NCBI GenBank assembly: GCA_911728455.2 | Contig: OU452219.1 | Location: forward strand, 2,609,001-2,673,000 | DNA: 64,000 bases | Direction of reading: 5' to 3' | From: Marthasterias glacialis | Taxonomy: Eukaryota; Echinodermata; Asteroidea; Forcipulatida; Asteriidae | Part shown: piece by piece, positions 10,310 through 20,759 of the stretch | Layout of the letters: every line of letters begins with the position of its first letter | Position numbering within the stretch: the stretch's first letter is position 1 | Program-made: the position numbers and the translations under genes | Notes under the pieces: model-generated | Databases searched by the model: none | What the model was told of the DNA's origin: nothing | The model's input: only the letters and a program-made list of their open reading frames with translations

Positions 10310-13300
10310 CTGACAGGGTTAAACACAGTGAACAAAATATTAATCACAATACACATGGATTGAACAGTCTAACACTCCAAACTCAAAAGCATCAAAACCC
10401 AGACAGCAAAATGAGTTCTAACCTGTTATTACCAGCTTAAGAATACGTTTTAATGAACTACTAATATAGGAACAACAAAATTGATTTTTTTTTCTGTGCA
10501 CAAAAACAAAACTCTGACATCAAAACAAATGACTAACAAATTTGTTTCTTATCACTTTTTTCAGATAATGTAGTTAGTTTTGAAAAACAAAAAAACCCAA
10601 ACATGTTCTACATAGGAAATTATTTTAAAAGAAAAAAATTGTTGCAGTTTTAATTAATGCTCATTGATTTTTGTCCCTAAAATGCATTTGGTGTTAAAGT
10701 AAAGTCAAATGAAGCCTTCCCAAATTGGATCAAAACTCATTCAATTAACGGCGAACTTGCCGGAGACATCATACCATTAATTGTACAAAGTGCATGTAGT
10801 GTATAAATGTTGCCTTAATGTACATGTAGATAGACGTAATCGAAACTGCTCATACACTAGTGTTAAACAATCTTCCAGTTACATAACTTGTTTACCATTA
10901 CAGACTGCAATATCCGGAATCAGCGCTATACAAAAACACACGAGTACGAAATTGAATAAATCCATCCTCCGTTGATCTTGTTGGTAAAACCATAAAATCC
11001 ACTGGAAACGAGAGTCCTTTCCCAACATCACAACACCGGCACTGGCCGATGGCATGAACTAATATGCAGTTCATCACCGCAATGTCTGGAATTTAGGGGG
11101 CTGGATCCTACCCACATTGATTTAACTCACGCTCAGATAGATCGCATCTTTAGCTTTATAGCTTTTTCATGTTCTTTCCCAACCAGCCGTCTTCCATCCA
11201 TTTTTAAGTATCTTATATACCCCCCCTCGGTTCAAGCTCACCCCAAACCAAATTTTCTCGAGCATTCATGCACACACATACACCCCCCTTCCCCAGGGAG
11301 ACGTCCACTTTGCTTTTCTTGACATGGACAGACGTGCCTGTTCCTAGAATTAAATTCTCTCCTTCAAAGGCTCTGACTTTCTCTTCGAAGTTTACTTTCC
11401 CCGTTTCATCTCCACCTTTCAATCGGCCAAAATTATCTTCAGACCTTTCGGTGGAAATTCAAACGAGTTGCTTGATCTGGGCGTTGAAACGACTTGTAAA
11501 TTAATCCATTTGCGCTCTGGAAATATCCATTTGGGTGCTAAAACCTTTCAGGAATTTGTTATCAAACTGATTGCTGAAGATGATTGTACCGTCCCAAATG
11601 AGTGTTCGCGAGAGAGAAAGATAACATTGTCCAATGTACCTTCGGACATCACAACAAATCTATAAATAAGCTTTTCTCCTACTGATCAAATAAGGAATAA
11701 TGAATTCCTAAACTAACATTCCTGTAACTATTTCTGGATAGGTAAACGTTGGTGACCCAGTCAACACAAAACTTGAGAAGGTTAGGCTGAGATTTATTTT
11801 TAAATTTGTATTCAAAACATGTGGTGCTGGAGTCGACTTTATGATTTTAACATCTCGAAGGGGGCCTTAAAAACGTATTGATCTAAAAGAAAAAAAAGTC
11901 AGGTTTTTGCCCTGGACAGTTCATTTACAAAGAGTTGCTCAGAAGGGTGTTTTGTAACCATGTTAGGGGCGACTTGAAGACGTGTTGGAGGAGCTAATCT
12001 CTTGCTTTGATTTAATTTAAACACGTGGTGGCTAACGATACAAAATCCTCGTGGGTATCAAAATACTGCAGGGCAACAATTACAGTTTGGCAAGTAGACA
12101 GGTTCACAACAAAACGTATTTTTTTCTCCTTCTTTCAATACGCCGCACTAAAATATGTTGTAAATAAAATAAAAAAACTAACTTTACTTTAATTTAGACT
12201 GAAACACTTTTTGTTGAAATTGATTCAATCTTTAATAACACATTAATCCAAATGTATACTGTTGTCAAAATGCCAGGAGAGTTGCTCTACACATTTATTT
12301 TAATAATGGGCCCATGAAAAAAAAAATGCAATCCTTGTAAAAAGCACCTCTGTGTCGCATTTAAACTTATTTTAAATTTTTATTTTGCCATTTTCAATGG
12401 TGTTTTGGTGCCTTTTTGTTTTTTATGCCAATGCAAATTTCCATATTCACGAGCAAAAATGTGATGTCATAAAAGGCAGAAACGTCAATGTTGCAGTTAG
12501 TTTATGTACGAAAATTTGACAGAATTTAGGGTATTTTGCTGTCGTAAACTTTCTTTTCTTTAGTAATTCGTTGTGTCATTTAATGGCAGTAAGCCAATGA
12601 GCAAATTTGTCGCACAAATGTTTTTCAATAAGCAAATTTCACAGTTTCATAAAACAGAAAACCACAGTGTCTCCTTGAAATGACTTCATGGCAACAGCGC
12701 CCGCAGTTGTCCGGATTGGCATGGAAAATTGTATATGTTTAAAAAATTCCACTTTTCAATAAAATTAACCAAAAGGAATGTGAATTAGATTTCATACACT
12801 TAAGGGGATTAGAAAGTAGCACAAAATATGTTCCTTTAGAAATATTCACTTCAGGTGGCCCTTTAACAAACGAACTTGAGCAAACTAAAGTTTTCACGAT
12901 AAACTGTGAAGGGAATTTATATTTTTATGAATACTGATTGAATCGTGATGATTACCCAAATATTTATTTTAATAAGATTAAAAATAACGACAAAACCTAA
13001 AATTTGAATTAAGATTATTAAAAACACAACTAAACAAACAAAATAATTATTTTTTTAGCAATGCCGATATGTTGGTACATGCAAGGCATACTATAGTTTT
13101 CTTCACTTGTTAAAACAATGAATAAGCGAACCTGCGAAGTTCCCCCACATTGTTTAAACACACAATAGACTTGCACAGTCCGTACGTATAGTCATGCAAA
13201 TCCATGTCCCACATCAAGTTTCAAAACATTGACCTTTGACATGCAGGGACCTACCTGCCCCTCTATACACATACGCTGCAGGATGATACCAGAAGCGGGA

Positions 13301-14423
13301 GATTCACCAGAGGAAGTGACGAATGGGTGGACACACAATTGTGATACGTGGATGAGTTAGTGAAGGCAAAATGAGTGAGCAGTTAATAAGGGAGAAACGG
13401 GTTTCAAAGTGAAACGGAGTAAAAGGTTAGTAGTTAAAGGTTGGGGCTGTGAAGCAGTTGAAATGTAAAGCAGACTGGTTCAGGTTTGTGAACTATTTTC
13501 ACAGTTAAAGGATAGTGTGATAAAGAAAAGGAAGTCGGGGGAAACGGTTAAGTGTGGGTAGCTGATGAAACGTGAAAGCATGAAATGGTTTAAAAGTCAG
13601 TGGCTTAAAGGTTAGATAGCGACAATGAACAAACAATTATTACAAATGGTTTTATATAGTATAGGTCAGAGGTCAGAGTCATTGTCTGTCTAGTCTATAT
13701 TTAGTGTCCTGTTGGTTGCTAAAAGGTTTTTGAACACACTGGCCCACTTCTGAGAGTACGTATCGTGCCTTTTTCCCAGTCCGTTTTAAAACAGACATAA
13801 TAATCCAAATCTCTTGATTTCTGTTTATTTAACCAACATTTGATTAAACATAAAAAATCAACCATCTAAAAAAAACCCCAAAACTAAAGAGAAAAACAGC
13901 CCAACAGCAGCTTTAAAACACCTTTCAATAAAACTAAATGGGAAGAGAGTGCAAAGTTCTCCGTAGCTTAAAACTTGTCCAGATTCTTAAGTGGCAAATG
14001 GAAACCTCTTCGAGATATTAGCTTCTGGAGTATCTTTCCCTTCCTAACATCCATGACTGTAATTATAGCATGCTGTTTAGTCCTAACAAGTCAGAATTCA
14101 GATTCTATTCGGAGGCACGGCTGAGGCGCAAATGGTCAATTAGAATGTCCAGTCATGTCTGAATCGCAGTGGATAAGAAGTATCCATCTTGAAGTGTGAG
14201 CGTGAATGAAAGCTTTTCAGGTAGAAGGGAGGGTGTACGATGAGCTTTCAATTCAGAGCTTCAATTTCGATAAAGTCACTTTTTGAGAAACATATCATAG
14301 AAATAACCTGAAAAGCTGAGAAACTGTACATGCAAGAAAAATGTGTTTCTGAGGAAGATAACATCGACTAGTTCATATTTGAAATGGTTGTGGCCTCACG
14401 TTTTCACCTTATTAGGGTCTTTC

Positions 14424-14784
14424 TTAAAGCCCCAGCTCAACATTGGTAAAGTGTCTGTAAATGCTTCCGTTCTCTGCACAAATCAAGATATTTGGAATAG
14501 AACCAACCTGTGAAAATGTCACTCATTTCGTTGATTCGTTTTGCGAGGAAACTGTAAAATGCATCCAGCATTTTTGTACGCATTCCTATAGGCAGAGTTT
14601 TCATCTCACTGAGACGAAAACTAATTTAGGATCTTATTTCATTTATTGTTTAAAAGCGATAGCACTTCAGGCAAAACATTTTAAAGGAAAGGTTCCTGCC
14701 ATCATTATCTTTATACCATGTAAGGTACATGTAAATCTGTGAACATTTATGCTTTTCTTATTACATGCTGAGTTGGGGCTTTAA
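14424..14784 (+). mobile_element. TTAA-flanked MITE (piggyBac-like), intact copy
   Basis: Bounded by TTAA on both sides (14424-14427 and 14781-14784). Termini are AGCCCCAGCTCAACAT and its near-perfect inverse ATGCTGAGTTGGGGCT. A central palindrome (GTTTTCATCTCACTGAGACGAAAAC, near 14597-14621) splits the element. TTAA target sites are characteristic of piggyBac-type insertion. No transposase is present. A second, end-damaged copy lies inverted at about 42553-42897. Confidence 0.75.
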
Positions 14785-15147
14785 ATGGTTTGAGACCGAC
14801 TCTGCTAGGGTCAAAACATCCAGAACATTACCAAGTTTTGCGTTGACCCCACATGCCATTTTGGTTGGCAAGCAGTTTGTGACAGCTACTTTTTTTAATG
14901 TCATGTTTCATTACTTGCTTAACGTGTAGGCCCACGTGTCGTTTGCTAAGTGTTGGCAACCTAACTATATGAAAGAGCGGATTGAAACACACATTTCTTA
15001 TAAATGACACTAATGTCCCTCCCTGTGGAACAAAAAAAATGCTGACTCTAAAATTTGATGAACAAACTGGAAAGAGTAAAAATCAAACTGTGCACATATT
15101 CTGTAAAACACAATATCAGTGGATGGTAGATATTGTATGCCTTTTGC

Positions 15148-15286
15148 CAGTGGCGTAATCCCCAGGTCCCCTCCACGAAAATCCAGATGCATGTAAGTCA
15201 TAAAGAGGACCCTGTGCCCCCCACCCAGTGAAGAGTAGTGCCCCTAACTCCGCTCCACCGTGAAACAATCCTGGCTATGTCGCTGC
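15148..15286. mobile_element. hAT-like short element, CAGTGGCGTA family
   Basis: Starts CAGTGGCGTAATCCCCAGG and ends AATCCTGGCTATGTCGCTG, matching in inverted form the termini of the better-preserved copy at 30351. The interior is a C-rich 'gtgccccccacccagtg'-type stretch also seen in the other copies. Confidence 0.6.
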
Positions 15287-15751
15287 ATATTGCCAATTGC
15301 GAAAAAAAGTGTTAATGGCTCCATCAATATTGCGTTGGTGTCATTAACTATGGCATATATTAATGTCTTAGAGAAACATTTTAACATGTTTCGTCAATTA
15401 GGTGCGGGTGAAGAAGTAATACATATATTAAAGGGGGATGGGAGGAGAAATCTACACTGCTTCGACACTAAGTTTTTCTTAAAAAAAAAATGAAGGGTTG
15501 AAAAGCTGGTCTTCCCTTCGAGTAAAGAGCCACAAACTCTGAAAACAGATTTTGAAGTGAACAAAAAAAAAGAGGAAACATGCAAACCCAAACAGCCTAA
15601 TTGTACACATAAAAAAAACACGCGAAAAAAACAACTTAATGATTTAAATTAATGTTGCTTTTTTAATGAACACTGGAATTTGAACAGCATCAATATTTTC
15701 ACTCACAGAAGAAAAACAATCAACAAGAAAAAAACAACAAGTCAGTCTCAC

Positions 15752-16136
15752 CATCTTTACACGTTTCTCCTGTGTATCCAGTTTTACGGCAGTCACAAAT
15801 GAACCGGTTCCATCCCTCCTTGCAATTGCCACCGTGCTGGCAAGGATCACTAGAACACAGTGGCTCCTCCTCCCTGCAGAACCGGACGATGTTACCATCT
15901 TGGGACTGTTCCTCTACGTACTCTGGTAGGTCCAACGTCTCACCGTTCATGGCCATGTTGCGGATGCAACCAACGTAACCGTGGCGAAGGGCACCCGAGA
16001 ACAGGTCCAGAGGCAAGGCTTGGGACTCCTCGATCCCACCCACAATAAGATCCATCTCTAGATTGAGTTTACTGCTGTGTCCTGGAACCTCAAACTTGTG
16101 GGATGCCGAGGAGCTTGAGGATGCAGATGATCCCAC
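15752..16136 (-). CDS. NRXN: Neurexin exon: end of LNS3 plus EGF2
   Basis: 385 nt, phase 0 in (acceptor TTTTTTAAG), phase 1 out (donor GATG|GTGAGA). A Ser-rich segment (SSASSSSSASHK) replaces the vertebrate NTLRTPYTA linker. It is followed by DLIVGG and GYVGCIRNMAMNGE, with the LNS3 disulfide cysteines kept (GCI and VRFC). EGF2 follows with six cysteines: CSSDPC, GGNC, GWNRFICDC and GYTGETC. This is very close to vertebrate EGF-B (GWNRYVCDC). The next exon joins as CKD-E-VARLAF. Confidence 0.95.
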
Positions 16137-17464
16137 CTTAAAAAACAAACAAACAGATAAATAAACCCAAAAGTCATTCATGAGAAATGAATAAGTTCAA
16201 CTTAATCTGAAAGCTTAAAACTGAAAGCTTGCCTTTTATAAACTTAATTCATACCAATACTAACCCCATGGGGTTGTTGACTTTCAACCTGGAGCATTTT
16301 TGGTACACTGGCCCTCAAAAAATGGCCCCGTTTTGCTAAAAAGTGCAGGGTCATTTTGCCAAGATGGAGTCTGGCCAGTTTACTCGTTCAGGGGTGTTTT
16401 TATTTTGAACCAGCCTACCAACAATTCTCAACGGCTTACCTACTAAAAATTGAAAAGTAAAATGAAGTTCAGTTGTCAGAAAACATATTTGTTTTTTTTT
16501 GTCTAGAGGCTTGAGAGACTTTTAATTATTTTTTGAGTATTTTTGAATATTTATCATTTACCATTGGTTGTTATTGGAGCCTATTTAGTGTGGTGCCCCC
16601 TTAAGTCTGCTGCCATCTATAGCGCCCTCAAGAGTTTCCCATTTTGTGGCACTGCTTAACACAAAATTCTGCGCTTACAGTGCCCTGTAATGCGTATGAT
16701 TCTATGGGCCTTTAGCAGTATATAACAGATATATGAATACCATGCAAGGGGAAAAAATAAATCAATATATTCCTTGTTGTTTCACCCTCGAATGGCCTCT
16801 CCCGAAACCTGTGCCAATGAGATTATTTAAATCCGGAGTTAGCTGCGGGTGATATATGTACTTAATCACAGCACAGCTTGGATTTATGTCCGAAAAAGGG
16901 AAACAAAAAACAGCTTGTGTAAGCAGCCCACAAGCGCAATATGGGGACATCCTGTCCACACTGCAGAAAGTACTCCTGTTTATAGAGACTAGCTAATAAG
17001 TATGTTGGAATACTGAAATATTATCTGGAGAGGTGATTACAATACTAAAAACTGAGAGAAAAAAACAAGATAATAATAATTTTCTTAATGAATTTTACTG
17101 TTTCATTTAGTTGAATATTTTCTTCGTTTTTTATTGTACATGATAAGTTGATTACTAAAAAAAATTCAATCTGAAAGCTCAGTAATTGTGAAGTTCGAGC
17201 CATTACCAATCCTCCAGAGAAATATTTGCAAACACTGAAGGAGTTGAGAAAATAGCATTTGAAGAACTCCAAAAGAGCATTGCTTATTCTGATTGCCGCA
17301 ATCGTACTGAGCCATATAATGAATGTGCACAAATTCCTGAAAAAAGATAAATTGGTTTTTGTTCTTAAAATGGATCACCTAATTTGAAGTAATTTTCACA
17401 GGTTGGTTGTATGGTAAGTTTATAGAAAATAAAATAAAATTACTTATCCAAAAACGTGGAAAAA

Positions 17465-17640
17465 ATTGTGTTTTTGTACCCATACACCGATGTGTGTTAA
17501 GCACTATGTACCCAGTACTTTCTCGAGTTTTGTGGAGAAAAAAAACACCACAGGCATACACCTCGGGTGGGATTCGAAACCACGACCTTCGCCATTCTAG
17601 AGCAGATGTCTTACCAGCTAGACGACCCGGCAGCTAGAGG
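17465..17640 (-). mobile_element. SINE family A, near full length, minus strand
   Basis: Read on the minus strand: AGCTGCCGGGTCGTCTAGCTGGTAAGACATCTGCTCTAGAATGG (tRNA-like A-box half), then GGTTTCGAATCCCACC (B-box), then the body with TACTGGGTACATAGTGCTTAACACACATCGGTGTATGGGTAC. Forms an inverted pair with the copy at 17712-17893. Confidence 0.8.
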
Positions 17641-17711
17641 CAAGTCGAATCCTATTTAGCAGCGGGTATACCACAACCATTATAACCATTATAACAGTTC
17701 GGATTCGAACT

Positions 17712-17893
17712 GCCTCTAGCTGCCGGGCAATCTCGGTAGTCTAGTTGGTAAGACATCTGCTCTAGAATGTCGGGGGTCGTGGGCTTCTCCCACACGAGGA
17801 ATATGCCTGTGGATTTTTTTCACAGGATTCGGGAAAGTACTGAGTATACAGTGCTTAACACACATCAGCGTATGGGTAAAAAACACAAATAAT
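17712..17893 (+). mobile_element. SINE family A, near full length, plus strand
   Basis: GCCTCTAGCTGCCGGGCAATCTCGGTAGTCTAGTTGGTAAGACATC is the tRNA-like head, with an A-box match in GGTAGTCTAGTTGG. The B-box region is damaged (GGGCTTCTCCCAC). Body and tail follow (GGGAAAGTACTGAGTATACAGTGCTTAACACACATC ... GGTAAAAAACACAAATAAT). Ends 42 nt from the LNS3 exon donor. Confidence 0.82.
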
Positions 17894-17935
17894 AAAACAA
17901 AAAATCATGGTAAAGTTTATAGAAAAAATACTCAC

Positions 17936-18175
17936 ATAGATGATTCCAACAGTAAGGTCTCTCTCAAATACAACATGATGCCAATCTCCATCATTCAGGG
18001 GGAAAGTGTACGCCTTCTCTCTCGCTGGACCTGAGCCCAAGTCTAGGATGATGTACAGGTACCCGTCAAGCAACTCAAAGGCAAGGAAATCTGAGATTTC
18101 TTCCGAGCCACTGCTGTACATGATGACGGCGTTGGGTTCATTGGTTCGGAAATCAAACGATAAAGACCCCTTCGA
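17936..18175 (-). CDS. NRXN: Neurexin exon: LNS3 core
   Basis: 240 nt, phase 0 at both ends (acceptor TTTCATGCCACAG, donor CTAT|GTGAGT). Encodes SKGSLSFDFRTNEPN, then DFLAFELLDGYLYIILDLGSG, DGDWHHVVFERD and VGIIY. This aligns closely to vertebrate LNS3 (TGSISFDFRTTEPNGLILF ... DGEWYHVDFQRD). Its 5' splice site is about 40 nt from the end of an inverted SINE pair (17465-17893), so a strong RNA hairpin could form immediately downstream of this exon. Confidence 0.94.
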
Positions 18176-18786
18176 CTGTGGCATGAAAGAAGGAAAACAA
18201 GTATTTAGCTTCATTATGCAAGTACTAAAAAAAAAACAGTACCTGAAAACAACACAGCATGCTTTACTTTTTTCAAAACACAGAACCCACCTTTCGAAAT
18301 TAGCCGAGTCTTTCTCAGTGACTTAAAAAACGAAACCTTTTTAGCACCAAGTTATCTTGGTTTGTAAGCAGTTTGGAACGGATTTTGTTTTTCCATTCAA
18401 AAATCAAAATTAGACTTTAAGGCACTCTAAGCTATTAACAAAAAAAGAGCTAAACACAGAATAATCTGCAATCTCTTTTTGAATGCAGCCTATTTCAAAA
18501 TCACATTCTCTGGCTTTTCACTAGCTTCACACTATTTTCACCGCTCCATTATAGAAATTCGTATTTTTTTTCTCCTCAGTCTTGTCATCTCCATCTTCTT
18601 TTGAAAGTAGGTGGCACAGAGCTTGGTAATTATATAAAACAAAATTGACCAGCGTCAACTTCAAAGCTCACTGTAAGCTGGCAAGTATCAATATTTGTGT
18701 CTGAAATACTGTCCAAGTTTATGAAACAACATTTTGAAGACCCCACCAAGATGGCGGTGAGATGACAAAGTGATGGGCTTACATAC
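18176..18786 (-). other. Intron near the start of LNS3
   Basis: About 0.6 kb, AT-rich; nothing recognised apart from splice signals. The upstream exon's donor is GAG|GTATGT. Confidence 0.65.
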
Positions 18787-18960
18787 CTCTGCATTCCACC
18801 GTGGTAGTCTGAGCAGCGACTCCTCCGTCAGGAATGTGATGGGGTCAATGCCCTCCACTGTATCCTCCACGAAGCTGACCTCACCCTGGATGTAGATCAG
18901 GGGGTCCCCACTGTGGGCCTTCTTGAGAATCTCAATTTCCTGGTTGCCATAGTAACTCAC
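18787..18960 (-). CDS. NRXN: Neurexin exon: end of LNS2 and start of LNS3
   Basis: 174 nt, phase 0 at both ends (acceptor CCTCTAG, donor GAG|GTATGT). Begins VSYYGNQEIEIL and continues through GDPLIYIQGEVSF, matching the vertebrate KEVVYKNNDVRLEL...HGVVAF stretch. LNS3 then starts with DPITFLTEESLLRLPRWNAE, close to vertebrate DPITFETPESFISLPKWNA. The LNS2 C-terminal cysteine expected after the VAF-like motif is absent (SFVED). The upstream intron (to 26788) is 7.8 kb and rich in transposons. Confidence 0.93.
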
Positions 18961-19399
18961 CTAGAGGATTCAGTCATGGAGGAGAGACAAATGATTTTTT
19001 ACATGGAGAAGTCGAGGATGACATCTTCCGGTTTGTAATTATACCTTTTCCGAGCATTATGCTCGGTTGGTTAAGTCATTACAGGAACATGGACAACCAG
19101 ACAAATCAAGATAGTATTTTGTAACTGATCTTTAATGAATTTCAAGAAATACTTGAACTTCATTTAGTTCACTATTTTAAGAATTCCTGTATGTTTTCGA
19201 TTGTTAGCAAGCTGTTAAATTGCCTTCTCTAGATGCTTATTTGCTAATTTTAGTCTTGGTTGCATTTTTTCTTTGTTTACTTGTTCAGTGCCTTAAAGTG
19301 TGCCTTGAATAAATACGGCTCTCATCTAGAAAAGCTGTATCATTATTTCGCGATATCACGGTACAAAAAAAGGACTTATTTTCCTTTGTGCTGGTAGTT

Positions 19400-19790
19400 C
19401 GTGCTGGAGTCGATCGGGCTATGTCCCGTAGCATTAGATCTCGAGCATCTTTCACAGGATTATCGGTGTTCCTGAGGGTGTCGCCTTCTGCACTGGATCT
19501 CCATCACAGTTGTGACAATCTCATCTAGATGTGGTGTCAAGATATCCAACCACCACAGGGACAACCTTCACCCCCACTTGCCACAAGCTTACGAAGTTCT
19601 CTGGAGAAGTCCTGGTTCTTCTGGATCTTTTCCTTCTTCTTTGAAGCTAACCCGTATACATCACTCGGCACAGCTAGTCAATGAGATGACACATCTTCTC
19701 AACCCTATCCAAGACTATAACATGATCAGTTTGGATGGTGGAGTCCCAGATGATCTTAACTTCGTCTGCCTCTACATTTACAACCTTCTC
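19400..19790 (-). pseudogene. Decayed LINE ORF2 C-terminal fragment
   Basis: Minus-strand translation gives pieces typical of the C-terminal end of non-LTR retrotransposon polyproteins: VKIIWDSTIQTDHVI, EKMCHLID, KEKIQKNQDFSRELRKL, WQVGVKVVPVVVGYLD and a closing QKAT...GTPIIL-KMLEI block. The pieces sit in different frames, separated by frameshifts and stops (for example after LID and inside the final block), so the copy is dead. Recognition is from the familiar family pattern, not a search. The 5' part of the element is absent. Confidence 0.8.
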
Positions 19791-19878
19791 CGAAACATGG
19801 TCGTTCCACTTCATGCACCTGAACACCATACTTCCTTACACATGGTCCCAGTATCACCTTGGCTGACGTTCACTTTGC

Positions 19879-20108
19879 ACTCTCTAAATGTTAAGAAGTG
19901 AAAAACCAAGCCACTCTCGCAAACAGCCACATGGCGGACAACTCTTTTTAGAGTGAAAGACGGGTATCTTCAACTTGAATCAGAGTGAAGTTCGCTCCAA
20001 TGCCACTCAAAAAAGGTTGACGCACAGTGAGGTTCACTCTGAAAAGAGCCGAAATGACACTACTCGGATAAAAGGGTGAAATGTTCACTCTTTTTACATT
20101 TAGAGAGT
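19879..20108 (-). mobile_element. ACTCTCTAAATGT MITE, copy 1
   Basis: Terminal inverted repeats ACTCTCTAAATGT (19879 onward) and ACATTTAGAGAGT (20096-20108) bound 230 bp. The interior (AGAGTGAAAGACGGGTATCTTCAACTTGAATCAGAGTGAAGTTCG) is the reverse complement of that in copies 2 and 3 (29222 and 34561), so this copy is in the opposite orientation. No coding capacity. Confidence 0.8.
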
Positions 20109-20350
20109 ACTCCTCGATCTGGTTCATTAGACTGTATTCGATGACAATATAAAAGACAGTCTATTTTGCTGTGTTATCGTATTGTAATCGAATTAATATC
20201 CTGTTTATTATTGCGAAAAAAATGAATACTTATTATTGTTTTTTTATTATTATTATAATAATAATTATTATTATTATTATTGTTAGAAATTTAATAAACT
20301 CAGTTATTTAGATTTATTTTTAAGAATGCAGATGATAGAGCATTTAAAAG

Positions 20351-20759
20351 CTCGTGGCCGAGTGGTCTAGCGCACCGGATTCAAACTCTGGTGTTTCTGA
20401 TCGCCAGAGTGTGGGTTCGAGTCCCGGTCGTGACACTTGTGTCCTTAAGCAAGACACTTAACCATTATTGCTTCGTCCTTCAGATGGGACGTAAAGCCGT
20501 AGGTCCCGTGTGTTGTGTAATGCACGTAAAAGAACCCAGTGACACTTATCGCTAAGAGAAGGGGTTTGCCCTGGTGTTTCTGGCAGTGGCTGCTGAATGC
20601 GCCGCAGCCCCTTGTAAACCTTTATAAGGTGCTACATAAATGGGTCTCATAATTCAAAAACTTCAAAAAACCTGTCGTAAAAACTGACAATAATCTGTCA
20701 GTCGATGTGTGCTTTGTAGAGCGCCATATAAATGCTAAATATTATTATTATTATTATTA
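20351..20759 (+). mobile_element. SINE derived from tRNA-Leu(CAA), with (ATT)n tail
   Basis: The head GTGGCCGAGTGGTCTAGCGC ... CCGGATTCAAACTCTGG has a tRNA-Leu layout: A box, an anticodon loop TTCAAAC giving CAA, a long variable arm, and B box GGTTCGAGTCC at 20414-20424. It is followed by a body with TTGCTTCGTCCTTCAGATGGGACGTAAAGCCG and GTGTTGTGTAATGCACGTAAAAGAACCCAG, a module seen in SINEs of many marine invertebrates. It ends with GAGCGCCATATAAATGCTAAATATTATTATT. The fused body and repetitive tail show that this is a SINE, not a working tRNA gene. Confidence 0.82.

Larger units (their letters stand above)
10310..15751 (-). other. Intron between EGF2 and LNS4
   Basis: About 5.4 kb. It contains a TTAA-flanked MITE (14424-14784) and a hAT-like short element (15148-15286). 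10310-14400 is AT-rich with scattered homopolymer runs and nothing recognisable as coding. Confidence 0.65.
16137..17935 (-). other. Intron within LNS3
   Basis: About 1.8 kb. Its upstream end in the transcript holds a head-to-head pair of family A SINEs (17465-17893). The remainder (16137-17460) is AT-rich with no recognised element. Confidence 0.65.

Noticed and set aside
20351..20436. tRNA-Leu(CAA) gene
   Set aside because: The cloverleaf-like head is fused to a conserved SINE body and an (ATT)n tail; the acceptor stem is poor. It is a SINE.
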